Origin: Firmicutes bacterium UBA1426
Lineage (GTDB): Bacteria > Bacillota > Clostridia > Peptostreptococcales > Anaerovoracaceae
Direction: 5' to 3'
Length of the DNA stretch: 6,493 nt
NCBI GenBank assembly: GCA_002329675.1
Contig: DCUA01000146.1
Coordinates: forward strand, 1-6,493
Shown here one piece after another: positions 1 to 6,198 of the stretch (the first letter of the stretch is position 1; the number at the start of each line of letters is the position of its first letter). The position numbers were made by a program, and so were the translations under genes. Below the pieces are notes generated by a model, which worked only from the letters and a program-made list of their open reading frames with translations, was not told the DNA's origin and ran no database searches.

Positions 1-737
1 TCCTTGTTTTCAAGGATTTCACTCCATACCGGTAATACCGCACCATTGTCCAGTACGAGCACAGCCTCCAGTACATAGACGTAATACTGAGCAATTCGTG
101 CTTCTCCGCCCACATGCCGCTTGAGGGCTTTATCTTCCCATGAATAGCTCCTGAAAAACTTCTGTGAACCATCTACGGCAATGAGATACCGGTTGTTTAT
201 CAAGTGATTTCTAAACTTCTTCCTGCGCATAAGATCTTTAAGCAGCTCCACAAGGCACTCCTGGATTTCTTCTACATTTATCTTCTCCAATAGCCTTGCT
301 AGTGTATCTGCATGAGGCATGGTTTCAAGCTCAGGAAACATGGCCTTTACATTACTCCAGAAAATCGGCCTGCTCATTTTCTTGTTGGCCTCTCTCCTAG
401 AGCCTGTCTGATAAACAAACACCAGGATTCCATACATCATGAGTGCTGTCATTTTGTGTTTGATCTTACGTGGGTTCCGGGGGTCTTTGATTCTGCTCAG
501 CTTGTTTAAGAGGGCAGGGAGCATCTGTCTGTACAGGATGGTCGCTTTTTCTACCTTCTCCTGCCGGTCTACCATTTCTTCTTCCGGTGTCTTTTGAGCA
601 CACTTGCGGTTAGGCTGATTCGCCTTTTTCTTGCGTTCTTCAAAATGCACCCGTATAGCTTTGCCGCTTTTTATCATTTCAGCATGCTTTTCATCCCGCA
701 ATCTCTGCTTTTGTTCCCGGCGTTCTTTTTTACTCAT
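1..737 (-). CDS. DDE-type transposase, C-terminus cut by window edge
   Basis: An open frame of 245 complete codons runs from ATG at 737 to the left edge without a stop, so only the N-terminal part is present. The first ~65 residues are highly charged (Lys/Arg/Glu rich). Residues ~79-120 (starting KLSRIKDPRNPRKIKHK) resemble the N-terminal helical region common in DDE_Tnp_1-type transposases. IAVDGSQKFFRSYSW at ~186-200 contains the expected first catalytic Asp (D189) followed by the usual Gly-Ser/Thr type context. The remaining DDE residues would lie outside the window. Its start overlaps the stop of the DruA-like gene in the sequence ATGAGTAA (8-base overlap), and AAGGTGGTG at 745-753 gives it a ribosome binding site inside the upstream gene. 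This suggests translational coupling. It presumably cuts and joins the ends of the element carrying both genes. The exact IS family is not assigned. Confidence 0.85.
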   Translation of the reverse strand, partial: MSKKERREQKQRLRDEKHAEMIKSGKAIRVHFEERKKKANQPNRKCAQKTPEEEMVDRQEKVEKATILYRQMLPALLNKLSRIKDPRNPRKIKHKMTALMMYGILVFVYQTGSRREANKKMSRPIFWSNVKAMFPELETMPHADTLARLLEKINVEEIQECLVELLKDLMRRKKFRNHLINNRYLIAVDGSQKFFRSYSWEDKALKRHVGGEARIAQYYVYVLEAVLVLDNGAVLPVWSEILENK

Positions 738-1632
738 CGGGATTCACCACCTTACAAGGTTTCTCTCCCTTGAGCACTGCCTTGAAATCTTCTTGCAGTG
801 GATACATGAAGATACCCTTTTTAGATTGGGCATATTCTTTGTTGCGATCCATCCGGCCTCTGCCTTTTGTCTCTCCAAGGTATGTCCAGTTAGAGGCTTT
901 GTAGCAGGTTCCGGTAAAATGAGATAGATCTACAAAGGTTTCTAGCAGTACCGGTGCATAGCAGTATTCCCTCAGCCAATCTTCCTGAATTTGTTTTGCT
1001 GCTAATGATAATGACTTGCTGGCCAGGTTCCTTATGTGTACCCAGGGGAAGATCAAAAACCGGCTGTTGTTTATGATGAGATTCAACCGCGTTTTGCGGT
1101 CATCTACTGTCCAGCCTATCCATTTATCCCGTTCTTCCAATGCCCAGGAGGATGCCGAAAATTGCAAACACCCAAGTTCCAAGTCTCCAGACTTAACGAA
1201 ATATTGCAATCGTGACCCGAAAACCTGCTTATCTCCCAGCATATGATACTGGCTAACATAGTAACGCCACCGCTTTAGTGCCTCTCCCGGACGCGCGATT
1301 TCTAACCATATTGGCTCATAATTCCGGGTTTCACCTTGAATTTCTCGAGGCTTTATATTAAGCTCTGGAATCCTTACTTTGCAACCCTTTTTATTCGGAC
1401 CTTGTAATGGAGGTAACTGTATAACTCCTTCTGCCTCCAGTTTTTCCATAAACTCTAAACATTGAGGCCATTTCGCAGCCCCTGACGGCGTAGTCCAGTT
1501 CAACAACTCGCAAACTGTGCTGGCTAGCTCTTTTCTTGATAATTTCTGATATGTCTTTCTTGTCCATTTGATGAGTTCAATATCATCTAGCGTGAACTCT
1601 CTTCCGGAAAACACCCTGATAGTATCGTCCAT
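730..1632 (-). CDS. DruA-like protein (DUF4338 family) carried by an insertion sequence
   Basis: The 300-residue protein matches the DUF4338 family as I know it, over nearly its whole length. An N-terminal helical part (FTLDDIELIKW, LSRKELASTVCELLNW, ~13-46) is followed by conserved blocks RDKWIGW (168-174), NSRFLIFPWV (189-198), LETFVD (230-235), GTCYKASNW (241-249) and TKGRGR (255-260). The family is named for DruA of the Druantia phage-defence system. Here no DruE-type helicase or other Druantia gene is present and the next gene is a transposase, so I infer a role in transposition or in maintaining the element. The biochemical activity is unknown to me. The start at 1632 is supported by AAGGAAGG ten bases upstream and a promoter at 1660-1688. 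It overlaps the transposase gene by 8 bases. Automated pipelines are likely to mislabel it as a defence protein. Confidence 0.88.
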   Translation of the reverse strand: MDDTIRVFSGREFTLDDIELIKWTRKTYQKLSRKELASTVCELLNWTTPSGAAKWPQCLEFMEKLEAEGVIQLPPLQGPNKKGCKVRIPELNIKPREIQGETRNYEPIWLEIARPGEALKRWRYYVSQYHMLGDKQVFGSRLQYFVKSGDLELGCLQFSASSWALEERDKWIGWTVDDRKTRLNLIINNSRFLIFPWVHIRNLASKSLSLAAKQIQEDWLREYCYAPVLLETFVDLSHFTGTCYKASNWTYLGETKGRGRMDRNKEYAQSKKGIFMYPLQEDFKAVLKGEKPCKVVNPDE

Positions 1633-1663
1633 GAAATACTTACCTTCCTTTCCGATACTATCA
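1617..1663 (-). promoter_or_regulatory. 11-bp inverted repeat enclosing RBS and start codon of the DruA-like gene
   Basis: TGATAGTATCG at 1617-1627 (plus strand) and CGATACTATCA at 1653-1663 are perfect reverse complements, separated by 25 bases that hold the ribosome binding site and the ATG. One arm lies in codons 2-6; the other overlaps the -10 box. In RNA that spans both arms the start region would sit in the loop of an 11-bp stem. RNA from the element's own promoter, starting near 1653, would lack almost all of the upstream arm. A two-site protein operator is the alternative reading. Confidence 0.6.
1643..1650 (-). promoter_or_regulatory. Ribosome binding site of the DruA-like gene
   Basis: AAGGAAGG on the minus strand lies ten bases before the ATG at 1632 and fixes this start. 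It is inside the loop of the 11-bp inverted repeat. Confidence 0.65.
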
Positions 1664-1688
1664 TATCATCGCTGGTTTGCGTTGTCCA
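1660..1688 (-). promoter_or_regulatory. Sigma-A-type promoter of the DruA-like/transposase operon
   Basis: On the minus strand the -35 box TGGACA (1683-1688) and the -10 box TATGAT (1660-1665) each match the consensus at 5 of 6 positions and are separated by exactly 17 bases. Transcription would begin near 1653, giving a leader of about 20 bases before the start codon at 1632. A second, weaker arrangement (TTGAAA, 17 bases, TAGAAC) lies further upstream. Confidence 0.65.
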
Positions 1689-1740
1689 GTTCTATTTTTG
1701 CGAAACTATTTTTTCAAATATCTGTGTAACCCTTGCGAAA
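1677..1740. repeat. Repeated TTGCG motifs near the element end
   Basis: TTGCG occurs at 1677-1681, 1698-1702 and 1733-1737. The last two extend to an identical TTGCGAAA (1698-1705 and 1733-1740), 35 bases apart. They lie between the transposase operon promoter and the neighbouring gene, where transposase-binding sites would be expected. The motifs are short and chance is possible. Confidence 0.3.
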
Positions 1741-1772
1741 GGCAAATCTCATTTTCATGCTTCAGCTATGAC

Positions 1773-1796
1773 ATAGACACTTTATACCCTGTCTAT
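1773..1796. repeat. Short inverted repeat after the operon
   Basis: ATAGACA (1773-1779) and TGTCTAT (1790-1796) form a perfect 7-bp inverted repeat with a 10-base loop, 24 bases beyond the stop of the last operon gene. No T-run follows on either strand, so it is not a convincing intrinsic terminator. It could be a weak RNA 3'-end structure or lie near the insertion boundary. Confidence 0.3.
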
Positions 1797-1819
1797 CCGT
1801 CCACTATCTACCCACCAGA

Positions 1820-2704
1820 TCAAACCACCATAACTATCGTATATGCAGTCCCTTCCGGCAGTTTGTTTATGTAAATGTCTATTTCAACATTATCCATAAT
1901 ACCTGTTATAGTGCATGTAAAGTGAGATTCAGTTTCCTGCAGCGAGTCGGCGCTGAGCATTATTTCTCTGTAGTACTCAACCACATCCTGATAATCCTGT
2001 GTGGTCGTAAAGGTAAGGCTGTAACTCTTTCTCCCGTCACTTTCGTCATATATGCTGCCATCCTTCGGCTTACTCCCTTCCATGACAGGCACCAGGTCAG
2101 ATCTGTATCCTTCCGGAAGCTCGCTGCTTTTCTTCTTGTACATTATATTCATGGAAGTTTTTGCAGCTTCCGGCACTTCTTCATCGCTGTAAGATTCCTG
2201 GGACAGATCAATAACGCAGACGTCTACATCTTCCACATCGCTTATGCTTGCTGTAGCATAGTAATATGCGGAATCAGACTGTTCGCCTATTATCTGGTGC
2301 CTGGACATGATATCCTTATAATACTGCACTACATCCTCATATGGTTTATCAGTCCAGCAAACCACATAGTACATGGAAAATAAAGGGTTACTGTTATCTT
2401 CCCCTGATTCGACCACCGTACTGCCCTTATAGACCGGAACGGCATCGGTATGGTAACCTTTGGACAGTCCGGCTTTCGCTGCGTCTGATGCATCACCGGT
2501 ACCGGCAGGGCTGCCTGCCGTGTCTGCCGCATCATCCGTACCGGCGGGATCACCGGCTTCACCTGGCCCGTCTGACCCGGACGTTTCAGCAATTTCATCA
2601 GTCGCTTTGTCTTTTGAACTGTTGCTGCATGCAGCAATTGACAATACTAATAGAAGTACTAACAGGACAGCAGTCAGCTTTCTTATCACGATTTTCATCC
2701 CCAT
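1820..2704 (-). CDS. Predicted lipoprotein with a duplicated domain (third gene of the operon)
   Basis: I do not recognise the family. Residues 1-25 form a lipoprotein signal with basic start (KIVIRK), a Leu/Val-rich core and lipobox SIAAC, predicting lipidation at Cys26. Residues ~27-78 are a low-complexity Ala/Gly/Asp/Ser/Thr linker. The rest is two copies of one domain: ~80-190 and ~196-294. Each opens with GY-x2-D-x-VPV-x2-GS, contains a YxDVVxYYxxIM helix (122-133 and 238-249) and ends in a beta strand of similar placement (TSMNIMY, TAYTIVM). Because the second copy ends where the first does, the C-terminus looks natural and not cut by the adjacent insertion sequence. The start at 2704 is supported by GGGGAGGAA at 2714-2722; a second ATG two codons later is further from it. 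It lies 36 bases after the preceding gene. It probably acts at the outer face of the membrane. Confidence 0.85.
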   Translation of the reverse strand: MGMKIVIRKLTAVLLVLLLVLSIAACSNSSKDKATDEIAETSGSDGPGEAGDPAGTDDAADTAGSPAGTGDASDAAKAGLSKGYHTDAVPVYKGSTVVESGEDNSNPLFSMYYVVCWTDKPYEDVVQYYKDIMSRHQIIGEQSDSAYYYATASISDVEDVDVCVIDLSQESYSDEEVPEAAKTSMNIMYKKKSSELPEGYRSDLVPVMEGSKPKDGSIYDESDGRKSYSLTFTTTQDYQDVVEYYREIMLSADSLQETESHFTCTITGIMDNVEIDIYINKLPEGTAYTIVMVV

Positions 2705-2713
2705 TCTTTATTC

Positions 2714-2722
2714 TTCCTCCCC
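2714..2722 (-). promoter_or_regulatory. Ribosome binding site of the 294-residue lipoprotein gene
   Basis: GGGGAGGAA on the minus strand, with its GGAGG core 11 bases before ATG at 2704 and 17 before the alternative ATG at 2698. This favours the upstream start. Confidence 0.65.
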
Positions 2723-2740
2723 ATAATTGCATCGCCTGGA

Positions 2741-3865
2741 TCATCCCATGCCGGATTCGCTTTCGTATTCATCAAATTCACCGTCAAAATCCAGATCCAT
2801 ATGAAAAACACCATTTTCGTCAGTATATACATCGATCTTGTCATCACCGTTAATGTCAAATCCGGTTATCCCATTCTCATCGGTGATGATAGTTCCCATA
2901 CCGTCATATTGCGGTATTTGCGGCATTTCAAAAATATCTGATGTTTGTCCTTCACCCGTCCTGCCCTGATCCGCGTTCCCGGTATCAGGCATTTCAAGCC
3001 TTTCACGTTTTGCTGTACCCAGAGTTTCTTTTTTGAGCGTGCCTCTGAAATACCCGCAGTTCCAGGTCAATCTGTATGTAGGTATATCCACCGTCACCTT
3101 ATCTTTGCTGATAAGCAGTAAAAGCCCCATATTATCGGAGGTGCCTTCATCAAATACACCTTCGAAATCGGAAAGGATACCACCGGTATTCCCTGACCTG
3201 ATTGTCTGATCCATCTGAAGCACGGTGGACCAGGACGATATGAATGAAGCCATGGCATTGAAGCTGCCGAGGGGAGCAACCGGAGGTGCAACAGTCATAC
3301 TGTCAGGTATCGGTATCGTTTGCCGGTTTAGTTCTTCCTGATCATATGCCTCCACTTCGAACTCCAGTCTTTCACACCTTCTGTTGAAGGCGCCGCCGCC
3401 CATATACAGCAAATCATTCCCCGAAAGGCCGGACTCGTCAAAGTTGAATACTATGTACGCCTCCCCTTCATACGTTCCATAGACATCCTTGCCTCCCGAT
3501 TTCCATGCAACAAGCCTGAGAGTGATATCATACCTGAGGGATTTTCCGCCTGCAGGCAATTTATACGTACCGGAAACGGTATCATCAACGCTTATGCTCC
3601 AGTCAAACCCTTCGTATTCGGGATCTGATTCCGAATCCGATTCGGATTCCGATTCGGGATCCAATTCCGGATCTGATTCCGAATCCGACTCTGTGTCTGA
3701 TCCTGTTCCTCCGCTTAATATCCCACCGGAGCCGCTGCCTCCAGAAGCTTCATTATTCCTGGGTCCGGAGGAATCCTCCCGGTTCTCCGGGACCGGCAAG
3801 GCTACACACCCGGCAACACCGATCAATAAGATTACGGCAGCAATAAGGCAACATAATATTTTCAT
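2741..3865 (-). CDS. Predicted lipoprotein with acidic Ser/Asp/Glu linker and EF-hand-like repeats (second gene of the operon)
   Basis: The family is not recognised. The 374-residue product starts with a lipoprotein signal whose lipobox GVAGC predicts a lipidated Cys20. A Gly/Ser-rich stretch leads into an acidic Ser-Asp/Ser-Glu linker (~54-83), typical of wall-spanning spacers. Residues ~86-290 look like a beta-rich folded domain of unknown role. The C-terminus has two 20-residue repeats (328-347 and 348-367), each starting TDENG and containing an Asp-rich loop: DINGDDKIDVYT (337-348) and DLDFDGEFDEYE (357-368). The second fits the canonical EF-hand loop D-x-D-x-D-G-x-x-D-x-x-E, so calcium binding is likely; flanking helices are not obvious. 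The start at 3865 has GAGGG six bases upstream. The gene begins 10 bases after the SLH gene's stop, which overlaps its ribosome binding site, so the two are probably co-translated. Confidence 0.87.
   Translation of the reverse strand: MKILCCLIAAVILLIGVAGCVALPVPENREDSSGPRNNEASGGSGSGGILSGGTGSDTESDSESDPELDPESESESDSESDPEYEGFDWSISVDDTVSGTYKLPAGGKSLRYDITLRLVAWKSGGKDVYGTYEGEAYIVFNFDESGLSGNDLLYMGGGAFNRRCERLEFEVEAYDQEELNRQTIPIPDSMTVAPPVAPLGSFNAMASFISSWSTVLQMDQTIRSGNTGGILSDFEGVFDEGTSDNMGLLLLISKDKVTVDIPTYRLTWNCGYFRGTLKKETLGTAKRERLEMPDTGNADQGRTGEGQTSDIFEMPQIPQYDGMGTIITDENGITGFDINGDDKIDVYTDENGVFHMDLDFDGEFDEYESESGMG
3617..3706 (-). repeat. Low-complexity Ser/Asp/Glu-coding repeat
   Basis: Hexamer-like units of the GAATCC/GATTCC type on the plus strand are repeated about fifteen times with variation, encoding the alternating Ser-Asp/Ser-Glu/Asp-Pro linker of the lipoprotein. 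Such tracts can expand or contract, always here in multiples of three bases if function is kept. Confidence 0.75.
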
Positions 3866-3869
3866 ATGA

Positions 3870-3876
3870 CACCCTC
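3870..3876 (-). promoter_or_regulatory. Ribosome binding site overlapping the SLH gene stop codon
   Basis: GAGGGTG on the minus strand lies just before ATG at 3865. Its first base falls in the TAG stop codon (3878-3876) of the upstream SLH gene. This layout favours translational coupling of the first two operon genes. Confidence 0.6.
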
Positions 3877-5999
3877 TATTCCACCGGTATCGGCTGCTCT
3901 ATCTGCACGCCCGCCGGCAGTTCAAAAATACTGTCGGGGATCGTTTCGGTCTTTATGTTTTTGCATTCCATCACCACGACCAGTCCTGCAAACGTTCCTT
4001 CCGTATCCTTGGTCTCGCTTTTGACCGGGAAGCCGTATTCCTCCGAAAGCCATAGCTTTGATTCCATGTTTCCGTCAACTACGGTTACTACCGTGCACGA
4101 AAGGCCATTGTAAGTCTCCGTTCCGACAATGCTGAACTTTTTTGCATCGATACCGGCATAATAGCCATGGAGGTCATAAAGATAGAAAGTGTACTCGCTG
4201 CTGAAATCCATTTCATATGCTATATTATTTGCGGGGTAATACTGGTAACCGCGCTTTGTGTTGGTATCGTTGAAAACAATAGTGGTGCTGCCGAATACCG
4301 TCGTTTCTTCCCTTATTTTGCCGTTTTTCCTCCATACCTTTCCCAACGTGCTGTCGGATCCGTATTTTCTTTCATATTCATAATACAAATTATCCGGCCC
4401 CTCTATCCTGGAAAGCAATTGAGAAATATTGTCCGTCCCGGCTGAAGACGCCGGTCCCGTCACTGCCTTCGGCGCATCTCCCTGCGGTTCCTGCAATTTT
4501 TCCGCAGTCCTCACGGCATACAGAATAGCCGCCTCTTTGGTAGCGATACCGTAGCCTGCCGCTTCCTGCGCGGTGGTAACGGCCTTCGGCATAAAGTTGC
4601 CTTTGGAATCGCCCTTGATTATTCCAAGCTTGGACAGGTATTTGGTAGCTTCCACCGCAAATTTTGAAATATGCTTCTGGTCGGGAAAATCCTTAACGTC
4701 CGCTACACTGTAATCCCCTTCAGGATTGATGACCTTTATTGCCCTGAAGAGCATAGTCGCGCATTGTTCCCTGGTTAAAACAACATTTGGTGAAAAGGCG
4801 GTAGCTGATGTTCCTGTGGTTATGCCCAGGTTAAATGCCTTCAATACCTGCGGATTATTCGTATCAGTAAATGGGTTGGGGGAGACCGGAACACTTTTGA
4901 GACCTGTAACATTTTCATACAGGACTACCGAAAGCTCGGCGAACTCCTCGCGAGTTATAGGTTTGGTCATATCGGCGCCCTTTAATATGTCAGGAATAAG
5001 ACCCATGTCGTATGCCTTCTGGAGCTCAGCCTTCGCCCAGTTGGAAGCGCCGCTGTAGAAAGCTGCCGTACCTATTTCCACTATATTTGAAAAGGGTGAT
5101 CTCACAATGGAGCCGTCCGGCTTTTGCAGTTCGAAAAATGCGCGGAAATAATAGGTGTTTTCCTTGATGTCTATCTCTCCCCAGCCGCCTTCATCAATGG
5201 GATCCACTTCCATATCATCCGAAAGCATATTGCCTGCTTTTTCAAAAGGCACCCCTCCGGCAAGCTCAGTCGCCCATTTGCCGCCGCCGATTTTCCAGTC
5301 CAGTTTGGTCCACACGGAAGTCACCTTGTTTGCATCCTCTACGCTTTTCGGTACATCAAAGGTAAAGCTGAAATAGGGCTGACCATCCTCCCGGTTTCTC
5401 AGTTCTCCCGCCAGTCCGGACGGAGCCTCCAGGCTGCCGGGGATCGCACTGCCCTGGGCTTTGCCGATAATTGCCGTGTCAGAATAAGGCGAGGCAATAA
5501 CCTTGTACCCCCATTCTCCGCTGACGGGATCCTGGGCTTCGTACTCATAGAGGTAACGATAGCGGAATGAATATGTATTGTTTTGCAGGTCAAAGGAAGC
5601 CAGTTCAAGATTCCAGGAAAATACCGGAATATCTATGGCGTTCCTTTCATCATGGCCGATATTATTCAAAATGCCCGCGACATTCATTTTGTCATATGTA
5701 TTCTCATAGTAGCCAATGACGCCATCCTCGACGACACCATCCCATTTTTCGTCAAATTTCCAGGGACCGTCGTTGATCTTGAAATCAAGCTCATAAAGTA
5801 TCCAGTAATCATCCGAATTTATGTATTCCATCATGCTGTCGGGCTGAGTCAAACGCAGCAACAATCCGCCTGCTCCGTCGGAACGGACCGACAAACCAGC
5901 CGGCTTTTCCAATACAGGCAGGTCACCCTCCTCCGCAAGGACCACCGTCGGAATTGCCAGCATCAGACATAACAACAAAATAACCAACTTCTTTAACAT
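3876..5999 (-). CDS. Secreted SLH-domain surface protein with C-terminal LolA/DUF4412-like domain (first gene of the operon)
   Basis: The 707-residue product has a signal peptide (MLKKLVILLLCLMLAIPTVV, cleavage probably after VLA at residue 22). Residues ~30-179 and ~190-310 are two related beta-rich modules: both begin LE-x-P-x-GL, contain LD-x-KI-x2-G-x-W and an NTY-x-FR strand, and end SP-x-S. They resemble fibronectin-type folds only loosely. Three SLH repeats follow (~319-364, ~376-423, ~437-490), with the usual ITREEFAEL and LTREQCATM signatures, which normally bind pyruvylated secondary cell-wall polymer. Residues ~524-707 resemble LolA/DUF4412-type domains (YYEYERKYG, WRKNGKIREET, later LWLSEEYGFPVKSE). 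The frame stays open upstream to an ATG at 6065, but I chose 5999 because AAGGGAGGA lies just before it and the signal peptide starts there. SLH repeats in the middle of the chain are unusual. Confidence 0.9.
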   Translation of the reverse strand: MLKKLVILLLCLMLAIPTVVLAEEGDLPVLEKPAGLSVRSDGAGGLLLRLTQPDSMMEYINSDDYWILYELDFKINDGPWKFDEKWDGVVEDGVIGYYENTYDKMNVAGILNNIGHDERNAIDIPVFSWNLELASFDLQNNTYSFRYRYLYEYEAQDPVSGEWGYKVIASPYSDTAIIGKAQGSAIPGSLEAPSGLAGELRNREDGQPYFSFTFDVPKSVEDANKVTSVWTKLDWKIGGGKWATELAGGVPFEKAGNMLSDDMEVDPIDEGGWGEIDIKENTYYFRAFFELQKPDGSIVRSPFSNIVEIGTAAFYSGASNWAKAELQKAYDMGLIPDILKGADMTKPITREEFAELSVVLYENVTGLKSVPVSPNPFTDTNNPQVLKAFNLGITTGTSATAFSPNVVLTREQCATMLFRAIKVINPEGDYSVADVKDFPDQKHISKFAVEATKYLSKLGIIKGDSKGNFMPKAVTTAQEAAGYGIATKEAAILYAVRTAEKLQEPQGDAPKAVTGPASSAGTDNISQLLSRIEGPDNLYYEYERKYGSDSTLGKVWRKNGKIREETTVFGSTTIVFNDTNTKRGYQYYPANNIAYEMDFSSEYTFYLYDLHGYYAGIDAKKFSIVGTETYNGLSCTVVTVVDGNMESKLWLSEEYGFPVKSETKDTEGTFAGLVVVMECKNIKTETIPDSIFELPAGVQIEQPIPVE

Positions 6000-6006
6000 A
6001 GTATTA

Positions 6007-6015
6007 TCCTCCCTT
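6007..6015 (-). promoter_or_regulatory. Ribosome binding site that decides the SLH gene start
   Basis: AAGGGAGGA on the minus strand lies seven bases before ATG at 5999. The upstream in-frame ATG at 6065 would add 22 residues in front of the signal peptide, so the internal start is preferred. Confidence 0.8.
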
Positions 6016-6037
6016 GTACAATTATTTTGTATTAAAT

Positions 6038-6055
6038 CAGTGACCAAAGCCACTG
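6038..6055 (-). promoter_or_regulatory. Hairpin in the leader of the SLH operon
   Basis: In the minus-strand RNA, CAGUGGC and GUCACUG pair over seven positions (one G-U) around a UUUG loop, about 23 bases upstream of the ribosome binding site. It may stabilise the leader or be a palindromic protein site. No convincing promoter with both boxes was found for this operon in 6016-6180; TTTAAT and TAAAAT -10-like sequences occur without good -35 boxes. Confidence 0.35.
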
Positions 6056-6186
6056 TTCGACCCATTAAAAGTCATAGTTAACATAACACTTCAAATTTTA
6101 TTCTTTTCCAAACATCAAGCACATCATCCGGCTTCACATCTTAGCCATTATGCCAGCGTTTGTTGGCCTGAACTTTGACAATCATG

Positions 6187-6192
6187 TATAAT
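6187..6192 (+). promoter_or_regulatory. Perfect -10 box upstream of the candidate bridge RNA
   Basis: TATAAT matches the consensus fully and would start transcription near 6199. The matching -35 is weak: TTGGCC (6163-6168) with an 18-base spacer. A perfect TTGACA at 6175-6180 is only 6 bases away, too close to pair with it. In IS110 elements a complete promoter may be formed only when the ends join in the circular form. Confidence 0.5.
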
Positions 6193-6198
6193 ATCTTC

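Larger units (their letters stand above)
1..1745 (-). mobile_element. Insertion sequence with DruA-like gene and DDE transposase (partial, 5' part)
   Basis: Two overlapping minus-strand genes, a DUF4338/DruA-like protein followed by a DDE-type transposase, share one promoter and form the upstream part of a mobile element. The far end lies beyond position 1 of the window. The boundary near 1745 is approximate: it must fall between the promoter (1688) and the stop codon of the neighbouring lipoprotein gene (1820). I could not define terminal inverted repeats because only one end is visible. TTGCG-containing repeats at 1677, 1698 and 1733 may belong to the element end. The neighbouring lipoprotein appears complete, so the insertion probably did not cut it. 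Confidence 0.75.

Noticed and set aside
730..1632. Druantia anti-phage defence system
   Set aside because: Only the DUF4338 protein is present. There is no large helicase (DruE-like) or other Druantia gene, and the overlapping next gene is a transposase.
1773..1796. Intrinsic terminator after the operon
   Set aside because: The 7-bp inverted repeat is A/T-rich and no T-run follows on either strand.
2341..2853. Plus-strand open frame of 170 codons
   Set aside because: It is antisense to the two lipoprotein genes, has no ribosome binding site, and its product is Pro/His/Arg-rich nonsense, as expected for a shadow of low-complexity coding DNA.
3617..3706. CRISPR-like or satellite repeat array
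   Set aside because: The units are contiguous, short and in frame with the lipoprotein, with no unique spacers.
3489..3869. Plus-strand open frame encoding Ser/Asp repeats
   Set aside because: It is the mirror of the near-palindromic GAATCC/GATTCC repeat. The minus-strand frame has the lipobox, ribosome binding site and full domain structure.
5124..5570. Plus-strand open frame of 148 codons within the SLH gene
   Set aside because: It is antisense to a well-supported gene, has no recognisable domain and no ribosome binding site.
6000..6065. 22-residue N-terminal extension of the SLH protein from ATG at 6065
   Set aside because: It would precede the signal peptide with a non-signal sequence, contains the leader hairpin, and a strong ribosome binding site lies directly before the ATG at 5999.
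6175..6192. TTGACA and TATAAT read as one promoter
   Set aside because: They are separated by only 6 bases, far short of the usual 16-18. Only the TATAAT was kept.
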